The notes beneath the pieces are model-generated. The model searched no databases. It saw only the letters and a list, made by a program, of their open reading frames with translations, and was not told the DNA's origin. A program made the position numbers and the translations under genes. 59,434 nt of DNA from positions 385,522-444,955 of the forward strand of contig NZ_RXIZ01000015.1 in assembly GCF_003987855.1 (NCBI RefSeq), read 5' to 3'. The stretch is from Hyphomicrobium sp. GTDB lineage: Bacteria > Pseudomonadota > Alphaproteobacteria > Rhizobiales > Hyphomicrobiaceae. Positions 45,284 to 53,092 of the stretch are shown here, piece by piece. Each line of letters starts with the position of its first letter. Position 1 is the stretch's first letter.

Positions 45284-45787
45284 TCATGCACGGTCTACAT
45301 TGACGCGCAGCTTCCTGGATTTTTGCCATAGCTCTTCCTTGGCGATCATCGTTTGCTCGAGCGCGATAAGATCGACTGGAACGGCCCAGCTCCCCGTTCC
45401 GGCGTATTCCTCTATGGCGCGCAACGTGCGCAATTCATCGCTGTTGGCCATCCACTCTTCGGGCCGTATGAAGTTTCCCCCGTACCATACGTTCGTGCGA
45501 AGCAAGGCCACCGCATCGAAGATATTGCGAATAGGTCGAGCAAGTAGCTTCTCCTTCGCCGCCCTGTACTGATCACCAGCTTCTGATTGCGCCTTGATCT
45601 CAGAGGCGGTAGGATGTTCATCGATTTGCGACAGGCGGACGCGTTCTGCCGCGATCCATGCCTCCTCACAGGCTAAGTACTCCGAAGACATTCCGGACGA
45701 ATTGGCATGTGACGGTAGGGAGGGCGCAACGACCGTAAGGCCAGCAGCTATGACGAAAGCTCGCCGGTTTAAGGGTACAGTGTTCAT
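45284..45787 (-). CDS. secreted protein, possible Tat signal, unknown
   Basis: The 167-residue product starts MNTVPLNRRAFVIAAGLTVV with an RRAF motif and cleavage near SHA, so it may use Tat or Sec. The mature part is mostly helical and charged, with a central FDAVALLRTNVWYGGNFIRP and many Glu/Lys residues; no catalytic motif is visible. It lies alone within the island, 115 bases upstream of the resolvase on the same strand. Its function is unknown. Confidence 0.65.
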   Translation of the reverse strand: MNTVPLNRRAFVIAAGLTVVAPSLPSHANSSGMSSEYLACEEAWIAAERVRLSQIDEHPTASEIKAQSEAGDQYRAAKEKLLARPIRNIFDAVALLRTNVWYGGNFIRPEEWMANSDELRTLRAIEEYAGTGSWAVPVDLIALEQTMIAKEELWQKSRKLRVNVDRA

Positions 45788-45912
45788 AATCGCTCCGGTT
45801 AGGTGAGAGCGAGGAAATTTCGCCCCCTATAATAGGTGGGAGAAATGCAATGCACCGCTGTACTCACGTCCCGATGACGACGGTATAATAATCGAAGACT
45901 CTGCAATGGCAC

Positions 45913-46401
45913 TCACCTTGACCCCCCATTAAAAGCCTTGGCGAAGCTATAGACCGTGACCGACCGTGAGCCGATTTTCGTACGGCGGCGCAGAGCCTTA
46001 TTCTTGAGAACCCTTCCCATCGCAGTCCAAGATTGCGGGGTCCACCCATTCACCGCGACGAGATTTGCATAAAATTTCTCTAGATCCTCTTTGGGTATCC
46101 AACGACGCTTAAGTTCGGGATGGCGCGTGGCAGCCTCCGAGAGGGCCCATATCAGCACAGCGACGTGCTCATCAGCAGGAGACGGGGTGTTAGCCTGCGG
46201 GTAAAGACGGGCAAGCTTCACGGGCCTTCGGCGGCGACTGCTCGATCGTCCGGCAGACTGCGGCGCATCTGCCCACTTGGAGGGCATGGTGAGCGGCTGC
46301 GGTTCGGGTGCAGGGTCTGCGTGCACGGTTGTGCGCCCTTCTTTGGCAAACCTTTTGAACCAAACCATTCTGTTCACCATCGGCTTCGCTTCGAGCTTCA
46401 C
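45913..46401 (-). CDS. island protein of unknown function, near the replication genes
   Basis: The product is basic. It has a low-complexity N-terminal third (RSSSRRRRPVKLARLYPQAN) and a folded-looking C-terminal part (HPELKRRWIPKEDLEKFYAN, then LKNKALRRRTKIGSRSVTVY) that may bind DNA. The frame begins at GTG 46401; ATG at 46380 or 46368 may be the real start. Its upstream side directly abuts the 9-bp-period repeat array, and it follows the RepA-like ATPase gene on the same strand, so a role in island replication or its control is plausible. Confidence 0.6.
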   Translation of the reverse strand: MKLEAKPMVNRMVWFKRFAKEGRTTVHADPAPEPQPLTMPSKWADAPQSAGRSSSRRRRPVKLARLYPQANTPSPADEHVAVLIWALSEAATRHPELKRRWIPKEDLEKFYANLVAVNGWTPQSWTAMGRVLKNKALRRRTKIGSRSVTVYSFAKAFNGGSR

Positions 46402-46404
46402 CAG

Positions 46405-46469
46405 TCGTTACATTCGTTGCTTTCGTTACTCGTGCCTCAAAAAGGTAACGATAGTCACGGACGTAACGA
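46405..46469. repeat. 9-bp-period inverted repeat array (iteron-like)
   Basis: Three copies of TCGTTAC/TCGTTGC begin at 46405, 46414 and 46423. After a 15-base spacer, three inverted copies (GTAACGA, GTCACGG, GTAACGA) begin at 46445, 46454 and 46463. Left and right arms of 25 bases match as inverted repeats at 20 positions. The right arm overlaps the end of the RepA-like gene. The layout suggests a replication origin or a regulator-binding site. Confidence 0.6.
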
Positions 46470-47489
46470 GGTCTCGCAGTCCGGATGAATGTACTCGCCC
46501 CTGCCGACCTTTGTGACCTCTCCTGCTTGGACCATGGCGCTCAAACGGTTTCTCACTACTGGCTCGCTCAGTCCGGCTCGATCGGCAATCACTGACGGTC
46601 CAAGGCTGCCAGCCGCTTCCTTAAGGGTGGCAAGAATTTTCCGCCTGGTATCCGATCGGTGGAGTTCATCAGCGTCGCCGACAATGCGCCATCGGCACAA
46701 GGCCTTGTCGAACTGCACCGCATGTTCCGTTTCTTCGACATCGCGACCACGGACGTATAGGCTCGCACCAGCTGTTTTTCTTGAAAGAATAATTGGGGTG
46801 TCTACGCAACCCGCAATGCCGAGCGTACCGCTGATCGTGTCAATCGGATCCTCCGCTTCACCTTTTCGCTGGTGGTGCAGAACGAGGATCGCGATACCGC
46901 GATCGTTCGCCAGTCGATGAATCGCCGTCAATGCTTGGTAGTCGGCGGCATATCCTTCTTTATTCGTGACCTGGCGCACGCTGGCGAGCGTGTCCAGGAT
47001 AACGAGGCGCGGCGATTGAGAACTCTCTATCCAATCCTTGATGTCGCGTACCCCACCCTTATCCAGCCGCTCCCACTTCGTGGTGAGCGTTAGACAGTGC
47101 GGCCAAGGCAAGTTCGGCCCTAGAAGCTTCGTCATTCGATTTTTGAGGCGCCGCTCGTTGTCTTCGAGCGCGCAGTAGAGAACATCCCCTTGTTCCGGGA
47201 CAATCTCACCAAGACAGGGCGTACCCCCTGCCACCGCTGCGGCAAGCTCCAGTGCCAGCCAACTTTTCCCAAGCTTTGGCCTGCCCGCCAGCATGGAGAG
47301 ACCCTCGGGAACTACGCCAGGAATTATGTATCGAATCGGCGGATGGTCCTTACGCTGAAGTTCGCTTGCCAAGAAAGCGTGATCCCGCCAGGAGGGCTGT
47401 TTCAAACGTCCCCACGTATCATCCGCAGTGCGGAGAATGTCGTGACCGCGAGCGAGGGCTTCGTTCACATCCTTTATATCATTCGACAT
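46455..47489 (-). CDS. RepA-like AAA ATPase/helicase
   Basis: The 344-residue protein has a RecA-fold ATPase domain with Walker A MLAGRPKLGKSWLALELAAA near residue 70 and Walker B SPRLVILDTLASVRQ near 160, then IAILVLHHQRKGEAEDPID. The C-terminal 70 residues form a winged-helix (ILATLKEAAGSLGPSVIADR, LSEPVVRNRLSAMVQAGEV). This resembles the RepA-type hexameric helicases that start plasmid or island replication. It overlaps the Toprim gene by 11 bases and so is translated with it. Confidence 0.88.
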   Translation of the reverse strand: MSNDIKDVNEALARGHDILRTADDTWGRLKQPSWRDHAFLASELQRKDHPPIRYIIPGVVPEGLSMLAGRPKLGKSWLALELAAAVAGGTPCLGEIVPEQGDVLYCALEDNERRLKNRMTKLLGPNLPWPHCLTLTTKWERLDKGGVRDIKDWIESSQSPRLVILDTLASVRQVTNKEGYAADYQALTAIHRLANDRGIAILVLHHQRKGEAEDPIDTISGTLGIAGCVDTPIILSRKTAGASLYVRGRDVEETEHAVQFDKALCRWRIVGDADELHRSDTRRKILATLKEAAGSLGPSVIADRAGLSEPVVRNRLSAMVQAGEVTKVGRGEYIHPDCETSLRP

Positions 47490-48354
47490 TTACAATCACT
47501 CCGGGAACCACGATCGCCGCATCGCTTCCGGATGCGCGCCATCGCGCAGCACAGGCTCGAGCGGCGTCGAGCCCGGCTCTGTCCCGGTCGGCAAAAATGG
47601 TCAGGCAGGATATGGCTCGCAACACTGGGAAGCGGAAAAGAGCGCCAGCACTTGTCGCTGACCAAACCGGCTGCCACCCTGAGATGAGCAACGCAAGGCC
47701 GTCTTCTACGCCTTCGCAAATACCAAGCGCGTCGCTTACGTCTTCGTCTGGTGAGAGACGAACGACTCCTTGACCTCCCAGCATCTTGCGCCCAAGCTTG
47801 CGAGCGTTGCCGTCGAGGAAAGTTCGGTGAATGCCCCGCGGAATAGAAGTGACAGGATCGGTCATAAGCGCAAGCATCGCAGACTCAACGGGATCCCATC
47901 CGAGCACATGTCCCACGTCGAGACGGTCGATTTTCAGCCCGCGGCTGGCAAGATAGATTTCGGCTTTTGTCCCGAGCACAGGTTTGCGCCGGTCCCATAT
48001 AGCAAGTGCAATACGCGCAAGCCGTATGCGTTCTCCGGCGTTGCTGTGATTAACAGGAAACGAGGGTGTCCGTTGATGGCTGCGCTGCGAAAGCGTTGAC
48101 ATAAGATCCCGCCCAATTTCGATGGCGCGCTGAAACTTGACACCGTGGACGCGCATAATCAGGTCGATCAGATCCCCGCCTGTCCCGGCCTCGTGATCGA
48201 ACCACAAGCCACGTTTCGGCCCAGCGACTGCAATGGCGAGCGAACCGCGACGACCGTAACGGAATTCGTTGCGCGAAACAGACGTTGGAGAGCCCAATAA
48301 CTGGCTGAGAATTCCTGCTACGTCGGAGGCAAGTATCGTCGATAGGTCCTGCAT
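47479..48354 (-). CDS. Toprim-domain primase-like protein
   Basis: The 291-residue product has an N-terminal segment with WFDHEAGTGGDLIDLIMRVH that is common to island-encoded primases, and a C-terminal Toprim domain: conserved Glu in LGICEGVEDGLALLI and DxD in TIFADRDRAGLDAAR. The classical CHC2 zinc cysteines are absent. ATG 48354 has GGAG upstream; the frame extends to a GTG at 48378. With the RepA-like ATPase it forms a primase-helicase pair for island replication. Confidence 0.88.
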   Translation of the reverse strand: MQDLSTILASDVAGILSQLLGSPTSVSRNEFRYGRRGSLAIAVAGPKRGLWFDHEAGTGGDLIDLIMRVHGVKFQRAIEIGRDLMSTLSQRSHQRTPSFPVNHSNAGERIRLARIALAIWDRRKPVLGTKAEIYLASRGLKIDRLDVGHVLGWDPVESAMLALMTDPVTSIPRGIHRTFLDGNARKLGRKMLGGQGVVRLSPDEDVSDALGICEGVEDGLALLISGWQPVWSATSAGALFRFPVLRAISCLTIFADRDRAGLDAARACAARWRASGSDAAIVVPGVIVNVE

Positions 48355-48441
48355 GGCTACTCCGCGCTGAGACGACACAAGGGGGGACCGTCGCGGAAAG
48401 CTTAGCTCCGCGCCAATTGCATTCAGGAGAAGTAGAGAGGA

Positions 48442-48726
48442 CTACTCGCTCGGTTCCGAAGTAGAAGCCATGGCTCGGGAACGCTGCGCATGTCCCCACT
48501 TCTTAAGCGCCGCGCCTTGGTAGGTTATCCGACGACCGAAGCCCCGAAAAAAAGGCGGCCCGTTACCCATGACGCGAAGTTTCTTCAACGTCGCTGGTGC
48601 AACTTTGATACCGCACTGATGCCAAAGGTACTCGGACGCGGATGCTTGGTCGAAAAATTCCGGTTGGTCACGAGCGACAGGTGTTGCATTGCCGGGTAGA
48701 CTTTTGAAATCTTCGCTCATCATCAA
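48442..48726 (-). CDS. AlpA/excisionase-like winged-helix protein
   Basis: The 94-residue protein contains a MerR-like winged helix of the kind in AlpA and excisionase proteins: FFDQASASEYLWHQCGIKVA, PATLKKLRVMGNGPPFFRGF and GRRITYQGAALKKWG. Such proteins control integrase expression or direct excision. It is the first gene of the leftward primase-ATPase run. Several consecutive Met codons make the exact start uncertain. No family assignment is certain. Confidence 0.75.
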   Translation of the reverse strand: MMMSEDFKSLPGNATPVARDQPEFFDQASASEYLWHQCGIKVAPATLKKLRVMGNGPPFFRGFGRRITYQGAALKKWGHAQRSRAMASTSEPSE

Positions 48727-48750
48727 GGATCACATCGGTTAGAAGTGGCC

Positions 48751-48942
48751 CTAGGGTGAACTGAGGTTCGCCAGGTGTATCCCCCCCACGATCGAATTTT
48801 TTCTAGAAATTCGGACGGCCGCTTCCAACGGCCCGGCAATAGGACGAACTGCCGCCAGCATGTGCAGTACTAAGCGCCCGGTCGAGCCCGATGTGTCGAG
48901 CCCATCGGAGACCGTCTTGAACTTGATCGGCGAAAGTTTCAC
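48751..48942 (-). pseudogene. serine resolvase fragment
   Basis: The frame reads FKTVSDGLDTSGSTGRLVLH followed by MLAAV, a close likeness to the E-helix entry of resolvases (FKS-DGLDT-GRLVFHILGALAEFE). It then loses similarity, and the catalytic N-terminus is missing. A GTG at 48942 is the only start. The piece probably comes from an earlier recombinase and is not functional. Confidence 0.6.
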
Positions 48943-49033
48943 CCCATGACGCGCATCACGCGCGAGTCGTCTCGCCCAAATCTCGTTTTTGAGCGATATC
49001 TGATTCCGTGCGTTAGAAGGCGGGGGAGCAACC

Positions 49034-49351
49034 GTGACCTATGCGTTGTTTCTCATTGTCTTGGCCACAGCGGCATTGGTCTGCGGGGCGTTACGGCTCA
49101 TCGGCGTCAATCTCAGCTTCGAACGCGTGTTCAGGCTCCTCGCCGAAGGCCTGTTTTGGCTGCCAGTCGCCGTTATGAGCGTAGCTGTCTGCACAGCCAT
49201 CGTGGTTGTCGTCACCATAGCGGCCGTGGCGTTGTTTCCACGGCTTCCGGATGCCGCTATCTGGAATTCTCTTCCAGCTTGGGCGTGGTTCGCTGTCGGC
49301 GACGCCATAGTTTTGGGATTGCTTTGCTGGCGCGAGTGGCGGCCGAAATGA
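49034..49351 (+). CDS. small membrane protein, unknown
   Basis: The 105-residue product has three hydrophobic stretches (ALFLIVLATAALVCGALRLI, WLPVAVMSVAVCTAIVVVVT, and WAWFAVGDAIVLGLLCW) with a cytoplasmic-looking RVFRLL and a positively charged tail WREWRPK. Start GTG 49034 follows GGGGGAG. It overlaps the 3' end of the opposite gene by 95 bases. I see no family likeness. It lies beyond the replication module on the opposite strand. Confidence 0.6.
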   Translation: MTYALFLIVLATAALVCGALRLIGVNLSFERVFRLLAEGLFWLPVAVMSVAVCTAIVVVVTIAAVALFPRLPDAAIWNSLPAWAWFAVGDAIVLGLLCWREWRPK

Positions 49352-49733
49352 CCTCGCCGTGGCGGGTGCCATGGTTCTTAAGGTGCAAGTTGATTGCCGC
49401 GAAGTAGCTTTCCAGAGGAAAACTAATGGCCCCTGCGGCAAGGTCATGCGACACCGCGAGCCTCCGTAGGCGCGCTTTGCTCGGCCGGAAGCCGATATTC
49501 CAGCCCGGAATTTCGTCCCATGATGAAGCATGATACCGCTTAGCGTACATCGGCCACAGGTCCCGCTGGCCCGGCCCGGCAAAACTCAACCGTTCCCACG
49601 TTATGAAACCTTTACGCATGAACGCGTCGAAGAGAAGAAGGCTGAAGCCCACTCCCGTCACGTCCTCGCGGCTTTCCAAATCCTGATCCAACCTAGACTT
49701 GGTCTCATTCAGGTGTGCTTCATCGCCGTCCAT
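49257..49733 (-). CDS. unknown protein
   Basis: The 158-residue product has a natural-looking composition (FSLLLFDAFMRKGFITWERL, MYAKRYHASSWDEIPGWNIG, FPLESYFAAINLHLKNHGTR), with a helical charged N-terminus and a basic C-terminus. There is no family I can name. Its last 95 bases overlap the end of the convergent membrane-protein gene. Both frames may be real, as tail overlaps of this size are seen in islands; the start may be internal. Confidence 0.5.
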   Translation of the reverse strand: MDGDEAHLNETKSRLDQDLESREDVTGVGFSLLLFDAFMRKGFITWERLSFAGPGQRDLWPMYAKRYHASSWDEIPGWNIGFRPSKARLRRLAVSHDLAAGAISFPLESYFAAINLHLKNHGTRHGEVISAATRASKAIPKLWRRRQRTTPKLEENSR

Positions 49734-49797
49734 TTCGCCATCTCCTACGCATTACTAAGGCGTTTGTGGCGGGGGATTCATTGACGGTCGACTGTCA

Positions 49798-49828
49798 TAT
49801 GCAACGGTGGCGGGCATCACATTGCATA
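49798..49828. promoter_or_regulatory. 7-bp inverted repeat between divergent genes
   Basis: TATGCAA (49798-49804) and TTGCATA (49822-49828) are perfect inverted copies with a 17-base gap. It sits between the divergent genes at 49257-49733 and 49917-50483 and may be an operator. Confidence 0.3.
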
Positions 49829-49916
49829 ACGATAGATGTCGAACTTGAACAAGCCTGCGTCCCTTCGTAGCCTTGTCGCGGGGATCGGGAACGGCGGCAC
49901 CTAGGGGAGCTGACCG

Positions 49917-50483
49917 TTGAGAATATATCTGGACGAGAGCGACGCGCCGCATCCGGCAGATCGTGAAGCCGCAGAGCGCATCATCACTGAGATCATCACG
50001 AACGATGTCATCACGCAGGGCAGCTTCTGCCTCGAAGGCTATTCTGCCGCCCGTAGGATCGCGCAGGCATTGACGGCGGCTCGGCGCGACGAACGGCGGG
50101 TTGGTTTCGCCACGCCCTTTCGGATGCGAAGGACGAAGCCGGCGCCCGGCTCACCTGTGGTGATGGCGAAGATGCCCGATCTTCGGCCGCTCTATCACTG
50201 GATCACGGTCGATGGCGTTAGGCTGCAAAGCTATCGCGCGGGATTGCACAGCACGCCGATGATTTCGGACGACGGCATGATCGCGATCCGGGAAGCGGAT
50301 GGGAAATGGGTAGCGGCGGTCAACGGTGTCGAGGTAATCGGATGTGGACTCATCTGCCGGTTCACTACGGCAGAAGAGGCCGTTCGAGAGGCTTTGCAGA
50401 GAATTAAAAGAATCGCTTCACCGAGCGGGAGAACGAAATGGCCGATTTATGGGGAGTGGTCATCGGCGGTTTGCTGGCCATAA
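49917..50483 (+). CDS. unknown protein, first of an overlapping pair
   Basis: The 188-residue product starts MRIYLDESDAPHPADREAAE at TTG 49917, with GGGGAG upstream. The first half is helical (RIITEIITNDVITQGSFCLE); the second half looks beta-rich with WITVDGVRLQSYRAGLH and AIREADGKWVAAVNGVE. I recognise no family. It overlaps the next gene by 46 bases in a different frame, so the two are coupled. Confidence 0.55.
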   Translation: MRIYLDESDAPHPADREAAERIITEIITNDVITQGSFCLEGYSAARRIAQALTAARRDERRVGFATPFRMRRTKPAPGSPVVMAKMPDLRPLYHWITVDGVRLQSYRAGLHSTPMISDDGMIAIREADGKWVAAVNGVEVIGCGLICRFTTAEEAVREALQRIKRIASPSGRTKWPIYGEWSSAVCWP

Positions 50484-50977
50484 CGGGCAGCGCAGCTACC
50501 CAGTGGTACGCTCACAAGGCAAAGGCCGACGAAGATCGGCGGCGACTGAGAGAGCAAAAACTCGAAGAGATGATCAGCTTAGTCTACGAGCACGCACATT
50601 GGATCGATGCTATGCGGCAAAGAATTGTGCTCGATGCTAAGTCATCGGAGGAGACCGTATCTCCCATGTCCAAACTCACGGCCATCGCCGCCATATACTT
50701 TCCGCAGTTTCTCGAGCCGATACGGGTTATGGAGCGAGCCGCGTTGGCCTACCGAGGCTGGATGATCGGTAAGGGTCGTGAGCGGTTGGCGGGTAGGACC
50801 GATCAGCTTTCAGAAGGGTTCAATAGTGTTTACGAAGGTTATCTCAAGGCGCAGCAGACGCTGTTGAAGCAGCTCACCGCCGCTGCGAGCAGTGAATTTG
50901 GCGTTAGGAACAACCAACCACAAACTGTTCCCAGCGATCCCGATTCGCCTCCCGCCAGCTCACCGTCTTCGTCTTAA
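50438..50977 (+). CDS. membrane-anchored coiled protein, unknown
   Basis: The 179-residue product opens with a single membrane helix (LWGVVIGGLLAITGSAATQW) and is then mostly helical and charged (KADEDRRRLREQKLEEMISL), ending with a Pro/Ser tail. The pattern of an N-terminal anchor and cytoplasmic helices recalls small membrane sensors or effectors of defence cassettes, but no motif supports that. ATG 50438 lies inside the preceding gene. Its tail overlaps the convergent ligase gene by 74 bases. Confidence 0.6.
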   Translation: MADLWGVVIGGLLAITGSAATQWYAHKAKADEDRRRLREQKLEEMISLVYEHAHWIDAMRQRIVLDAKSSEETVSPMSKLTAIAAIYFPQFLEPIRVMERAALAYRGWMIGKGRERLAGRTDQLSEGFNSVYEGYLKAQQTLLKQLTAAASSEFGVRNNQPQTVPSDPDSPPASSPSSS

Positions 50978-51530
50978 GCCAAGCGCGCGTCGGCCCGGGT
51001 CTATAGGGCGCGTCGCGTTTCTTCGAAACGATACCTTCAAGCCCCATGCGCTCGCACGTGGCCAAAAGCTTCATAGGATCGTCAAACGCGCCAGAACACT
51101 GAATGTGCTCGCTGACCGTGGCCGTGATCAAGTCGGCAAGGCGCGCGCGCCGTTCGTAGAGCGGCAACGGCAGCAGCCGGACGCCATCCAGTGCCAGAAG
51201 ATCGAACGCCCATAGGCAGAGCGGCGCGTCGGTTTTGCGGTAGGCCATGAGGGTTTTGAAGCAGGGCATGCCGTCAGGCCCGCAGGCCACCAGCTCACAG
51301 TCGAGGATGGCCCTGCGCGCCGGTATTTGGTCCAGCACCGGACGTAGAGCGCGGAAGCGCTTGGTGAGGTCAGAGCCGCCCTTGCTGAAGATCGTAGCTT
51401 CGCCGTCGTCGAGGTGGATTTGTGCCCGCCAGCCGTCAAATTTGACCTCGTGCGACCACTCCGGCCCGGTGGGCGGGGTCTTCGTGAGGGTCGGAGCCAT
51501 TGGGCGAATGAAGGGAATACGCTTAAGCAT
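50904..51530 (-). CDS. short ATP-dependent DNA ligase (adenylation domain only)
   Basis: The 208-residue protein is the nucleotidyltransferase domain of ATP-dependent ligases. It has the nucleotide-binding motif I EVKFDGWRAQIHL with the active Lys near residue 33, DCELVACGPDGMPCF (motif III-like), LWAFDLLALDGVRL, and EGIVSKKRDAPYRPGPTR with motif V WLKTKTV. No OB-fold follows, unlike complete ligases. ATG 51530 was chosen; the frame extends to 51569. It may be a LigD-like auxiliary ligase, or an enzyme that seals nicks only with a partner. Its role on the island is unknown. Confidence 0.85.
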   Translation of the reverse strand: MLKRIPFIRPMAPTLTKTPPTGPEWSHEVKFDGWRAQIHLDDGEATIFSKGGSDLTKRFRALRPVLDQIPARRAILDCELVACGPDGMPCFKTLMAYRKTDAPLCLWAFDLLALDGVRLLPLPLYERRARLADLITATVSEHIQCSGAFDDPMKLLATCERMGLEGIVSKKRDAPYRPGPTRAWLKTKTVSWREANRDRWEQFVVGCS

Positions 51531-51612
51531 GGCGGTCGTGTAGATGGCGAGACATTTAGCATTTAGCAAGCTTCAACCTTTCCTAACCGCTTGGGTTTTG
51601 CTACATAGGGGC

Positions 51613-51876
51613 ATGGGGCAGGTCCGGCGGAAAGGAAATCTCAGGATTGTGATCTGGTCGAACGACCACCGACCCAGTCACGTCCATGTGATCAAAGGCA
51701 AAGGTAAGGGTGAACTGAGCGCCAGTTTCTTGCTCCGCTGCCCGAACGGCCCTCCCGAATTGCGGGAAGCAGATCACGGCGTAACAGTAAAGATGATCAA
51801 CCGCTGGCTGGCCTTCGTAGTGAAGAATTTAGAGAAGGCATGCGCGGATTGGAGTGCGATACATGGCGATTTCTGA
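51613..51876 (+). CDS. DUF4160-domain protein
   Basis: The 87-residue product has the DUF4160 core (IVIWSNDHRPSHVHVIKGKG), where paired His residues near HVHV are conserved in the family. It precedes and overlaps the DUF2442 gene by 14 bases. DUF4160 and DUF2442 genes occur as a frequent pair, suspected of being a toxin-antitoxin-like module; this has not been shown here. The frame extends upstream to 51544, but ATG 51613 gives the usual length. Confidence 0.75.
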   Translation: MGQVRRKGNLRIVIWSNDHRPSHVHVIKGKGKGELSASFLLRCPNGPPELREADHGVTVKMINRWLAFVVKNLEKACADWSAIHGDF

Positions 51877-52327
51877 AAAAGAATTGGCTAAAGCCAAGGA
51901 ACGCGGCGCCGATGTTCGAGCCAAGGGATACGCGCTGGCGGCCAAATATGACCGTAATGCTCGTGCGATCGCGATCAAATTGGATTCGGGAACCTTGCTC
52001 ACTGTCCCGATTGAGATAGTGCGTGGTCTTCGCGGCGCATCGGCCACAAAGATCGCCGACGTGGAGGTTATCGCGTCCGGCTTAGGTTTGCACTGGCCGC
52101 AGCTCGATCTTGACTTGTACGTCCCGAGCTTGTTGGCCGGAAAGGTCAACCCGCAGAGTTTTGCCGCAGCGACTCTTGGGGCAGCAGGCGGAAGGTCAAC
52201 CTCCGAGGCGAAGGCTGCCGCCGCACGCGAGAACGGCAAGCGTGGCGGTCGGCCAAAAATTCTAACGGTGGACACTAAACCCCACCGGGAAGAGGCCAGA
52301 GTCGCACGCCGCGCTCGGCGTGGCTAG
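51863..52327 (+). CDS. DUF2442-domain protein
   Basis: The 154-residue product contains a DUF2442 core: LDSGTLLTVPIEIVRGLRGA, and LHWPQLDLDLYVPSLLAGKV, with the typical W-x-x-LD-x-DLYVP signature. Its C-terminus is an Ala/Arg-rich tail (GGRSTSEAKAAAARENGKRG) with DNA-binding character. ATG 51863 has GGAG 8 bases upstream. The overlap with the DUF4160 gene indicates coupled translation, as expected for a two-part module. Its stop overlaps the stop of the convergent gene by four bases. Confidence 0.8.
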   Translation: MAISEKELAKAKERGADVRAKGYALAAKYDRNARAIAIKLDSGTLLTVPIEIVRGLRGASATKIADVEVIASGLGLHWPQLDLDLYVPSLLAGKVNPQSFAAATLGAAGGRSTSEAKAAAARENGKRGGRPKILTVDTKPHREEARVARRARRG

Positions 52328-53010
52328 CGCGGCGAACTCGTCCAGCTAATGCCGGGAACCTCGTTCCTATCGAACGCCTTGACCATTAATTCGAGCTGTT
52401 GCTTCGTGATGGTTACCGATTTCGGTGGCAGCAAGTCCTTGATCACATCATCGACGCACTCAGGCGGCTGCCATTCGATCCTGCCAAACTTGCCGCCGCG
52501 CTTGATCCGCTGGATCGCCGCAAGGGTTTCCGTCCTCGTGACCGCCGCGCAAAACAGGCAGTTCGGCTCGATTAGCTCCGAGCAAAGGATGAAGCCGGAT
52601 GCGCTTTTGTGGATCATGAACAATTTCATGACTTGTAGCTGCTCAACGCGCTCGGCCGCGTCTTCCGGCAATTGAATGAAGGCCGAGCACTCTTCGTTCG
52701 GGCAGAAGACGATGAAGCGGGGCATAATGTCGGTGCCGTCCTGCTTCACCTGACGCGAGATTTCGAATTCCTTGATCGGTGCACGTCGCGCCAGCAGCTC
52801 ATTGAGATTGGTTAGAAGACTATCCCGATGCGCAACATGCAAAGCGTGCAGCTCCTCGAACTTAACGAGCAGGTCCTCAGCGCTAGCCGTGGGGAGGCCT
52901 TTAACCGACATTTCGGTGATGGCGCGGAGCTGCGCGGCGATTAGCAGGTCCCCCGTGAACACAATCTCATCAGCTTCTTCGAGCCTCGCTCGGAGGGTTT
53001 GCTCATTCAT
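52324..53010 (-). CDS. unknown protein with coiled N-terminus and cysteine pairs
   Basis: The 228-residue product starts MNEQTLRARLEEADEIVFTG and is helical for about 90 residues. The middle holds cysteines in CPNEECSAF and CSELIEPNCLFCAAVTR, which could form a small zinc site, though the spacing is unusual. The C-terminal 50 residues are basic to neutral (TITKQQLELMVKAFDRNEVP). I know of no family for it. ATG 53010 was chosen; the frame reaches 53046. It shares the strand with the integrase and the next gene. Confidence 0.55.
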   Translation of the reverse strand: MNEQTLRARLEEADEIVFTGDLLIAAQLRAITEMSVKGLPTASAEDLLVKFEELHALHVAHRDSLLTNLNELLARRAPIKEFEISRQVKQDGTDIMPRFIVFCPNEECSAFIQLPEDAAERVEQLQVMKLFMIHKSASGFILCSELIEPNCLFCAAVTRTETLAAIQRIKRGGKFGRIEWQPPECVDDVIKDLLPPKSVTITKQQLELMVKAFDRNEVPGISWTSSPR

Positions 53011-53092
53011 GGCGAACTCCCGATGTGTTGAAGCCGGGCGGGACACCGGTCCTGAATGTCTGCGCGCCCCGAAATCGACCAGAGTGCAGTGA

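Noticed and set aside
46405-46469. A CRISPR array
   Set aside because: Units are 7-9 bases, come in both orientations and have no unique spacers; no cas gene is present anywhere in the window.
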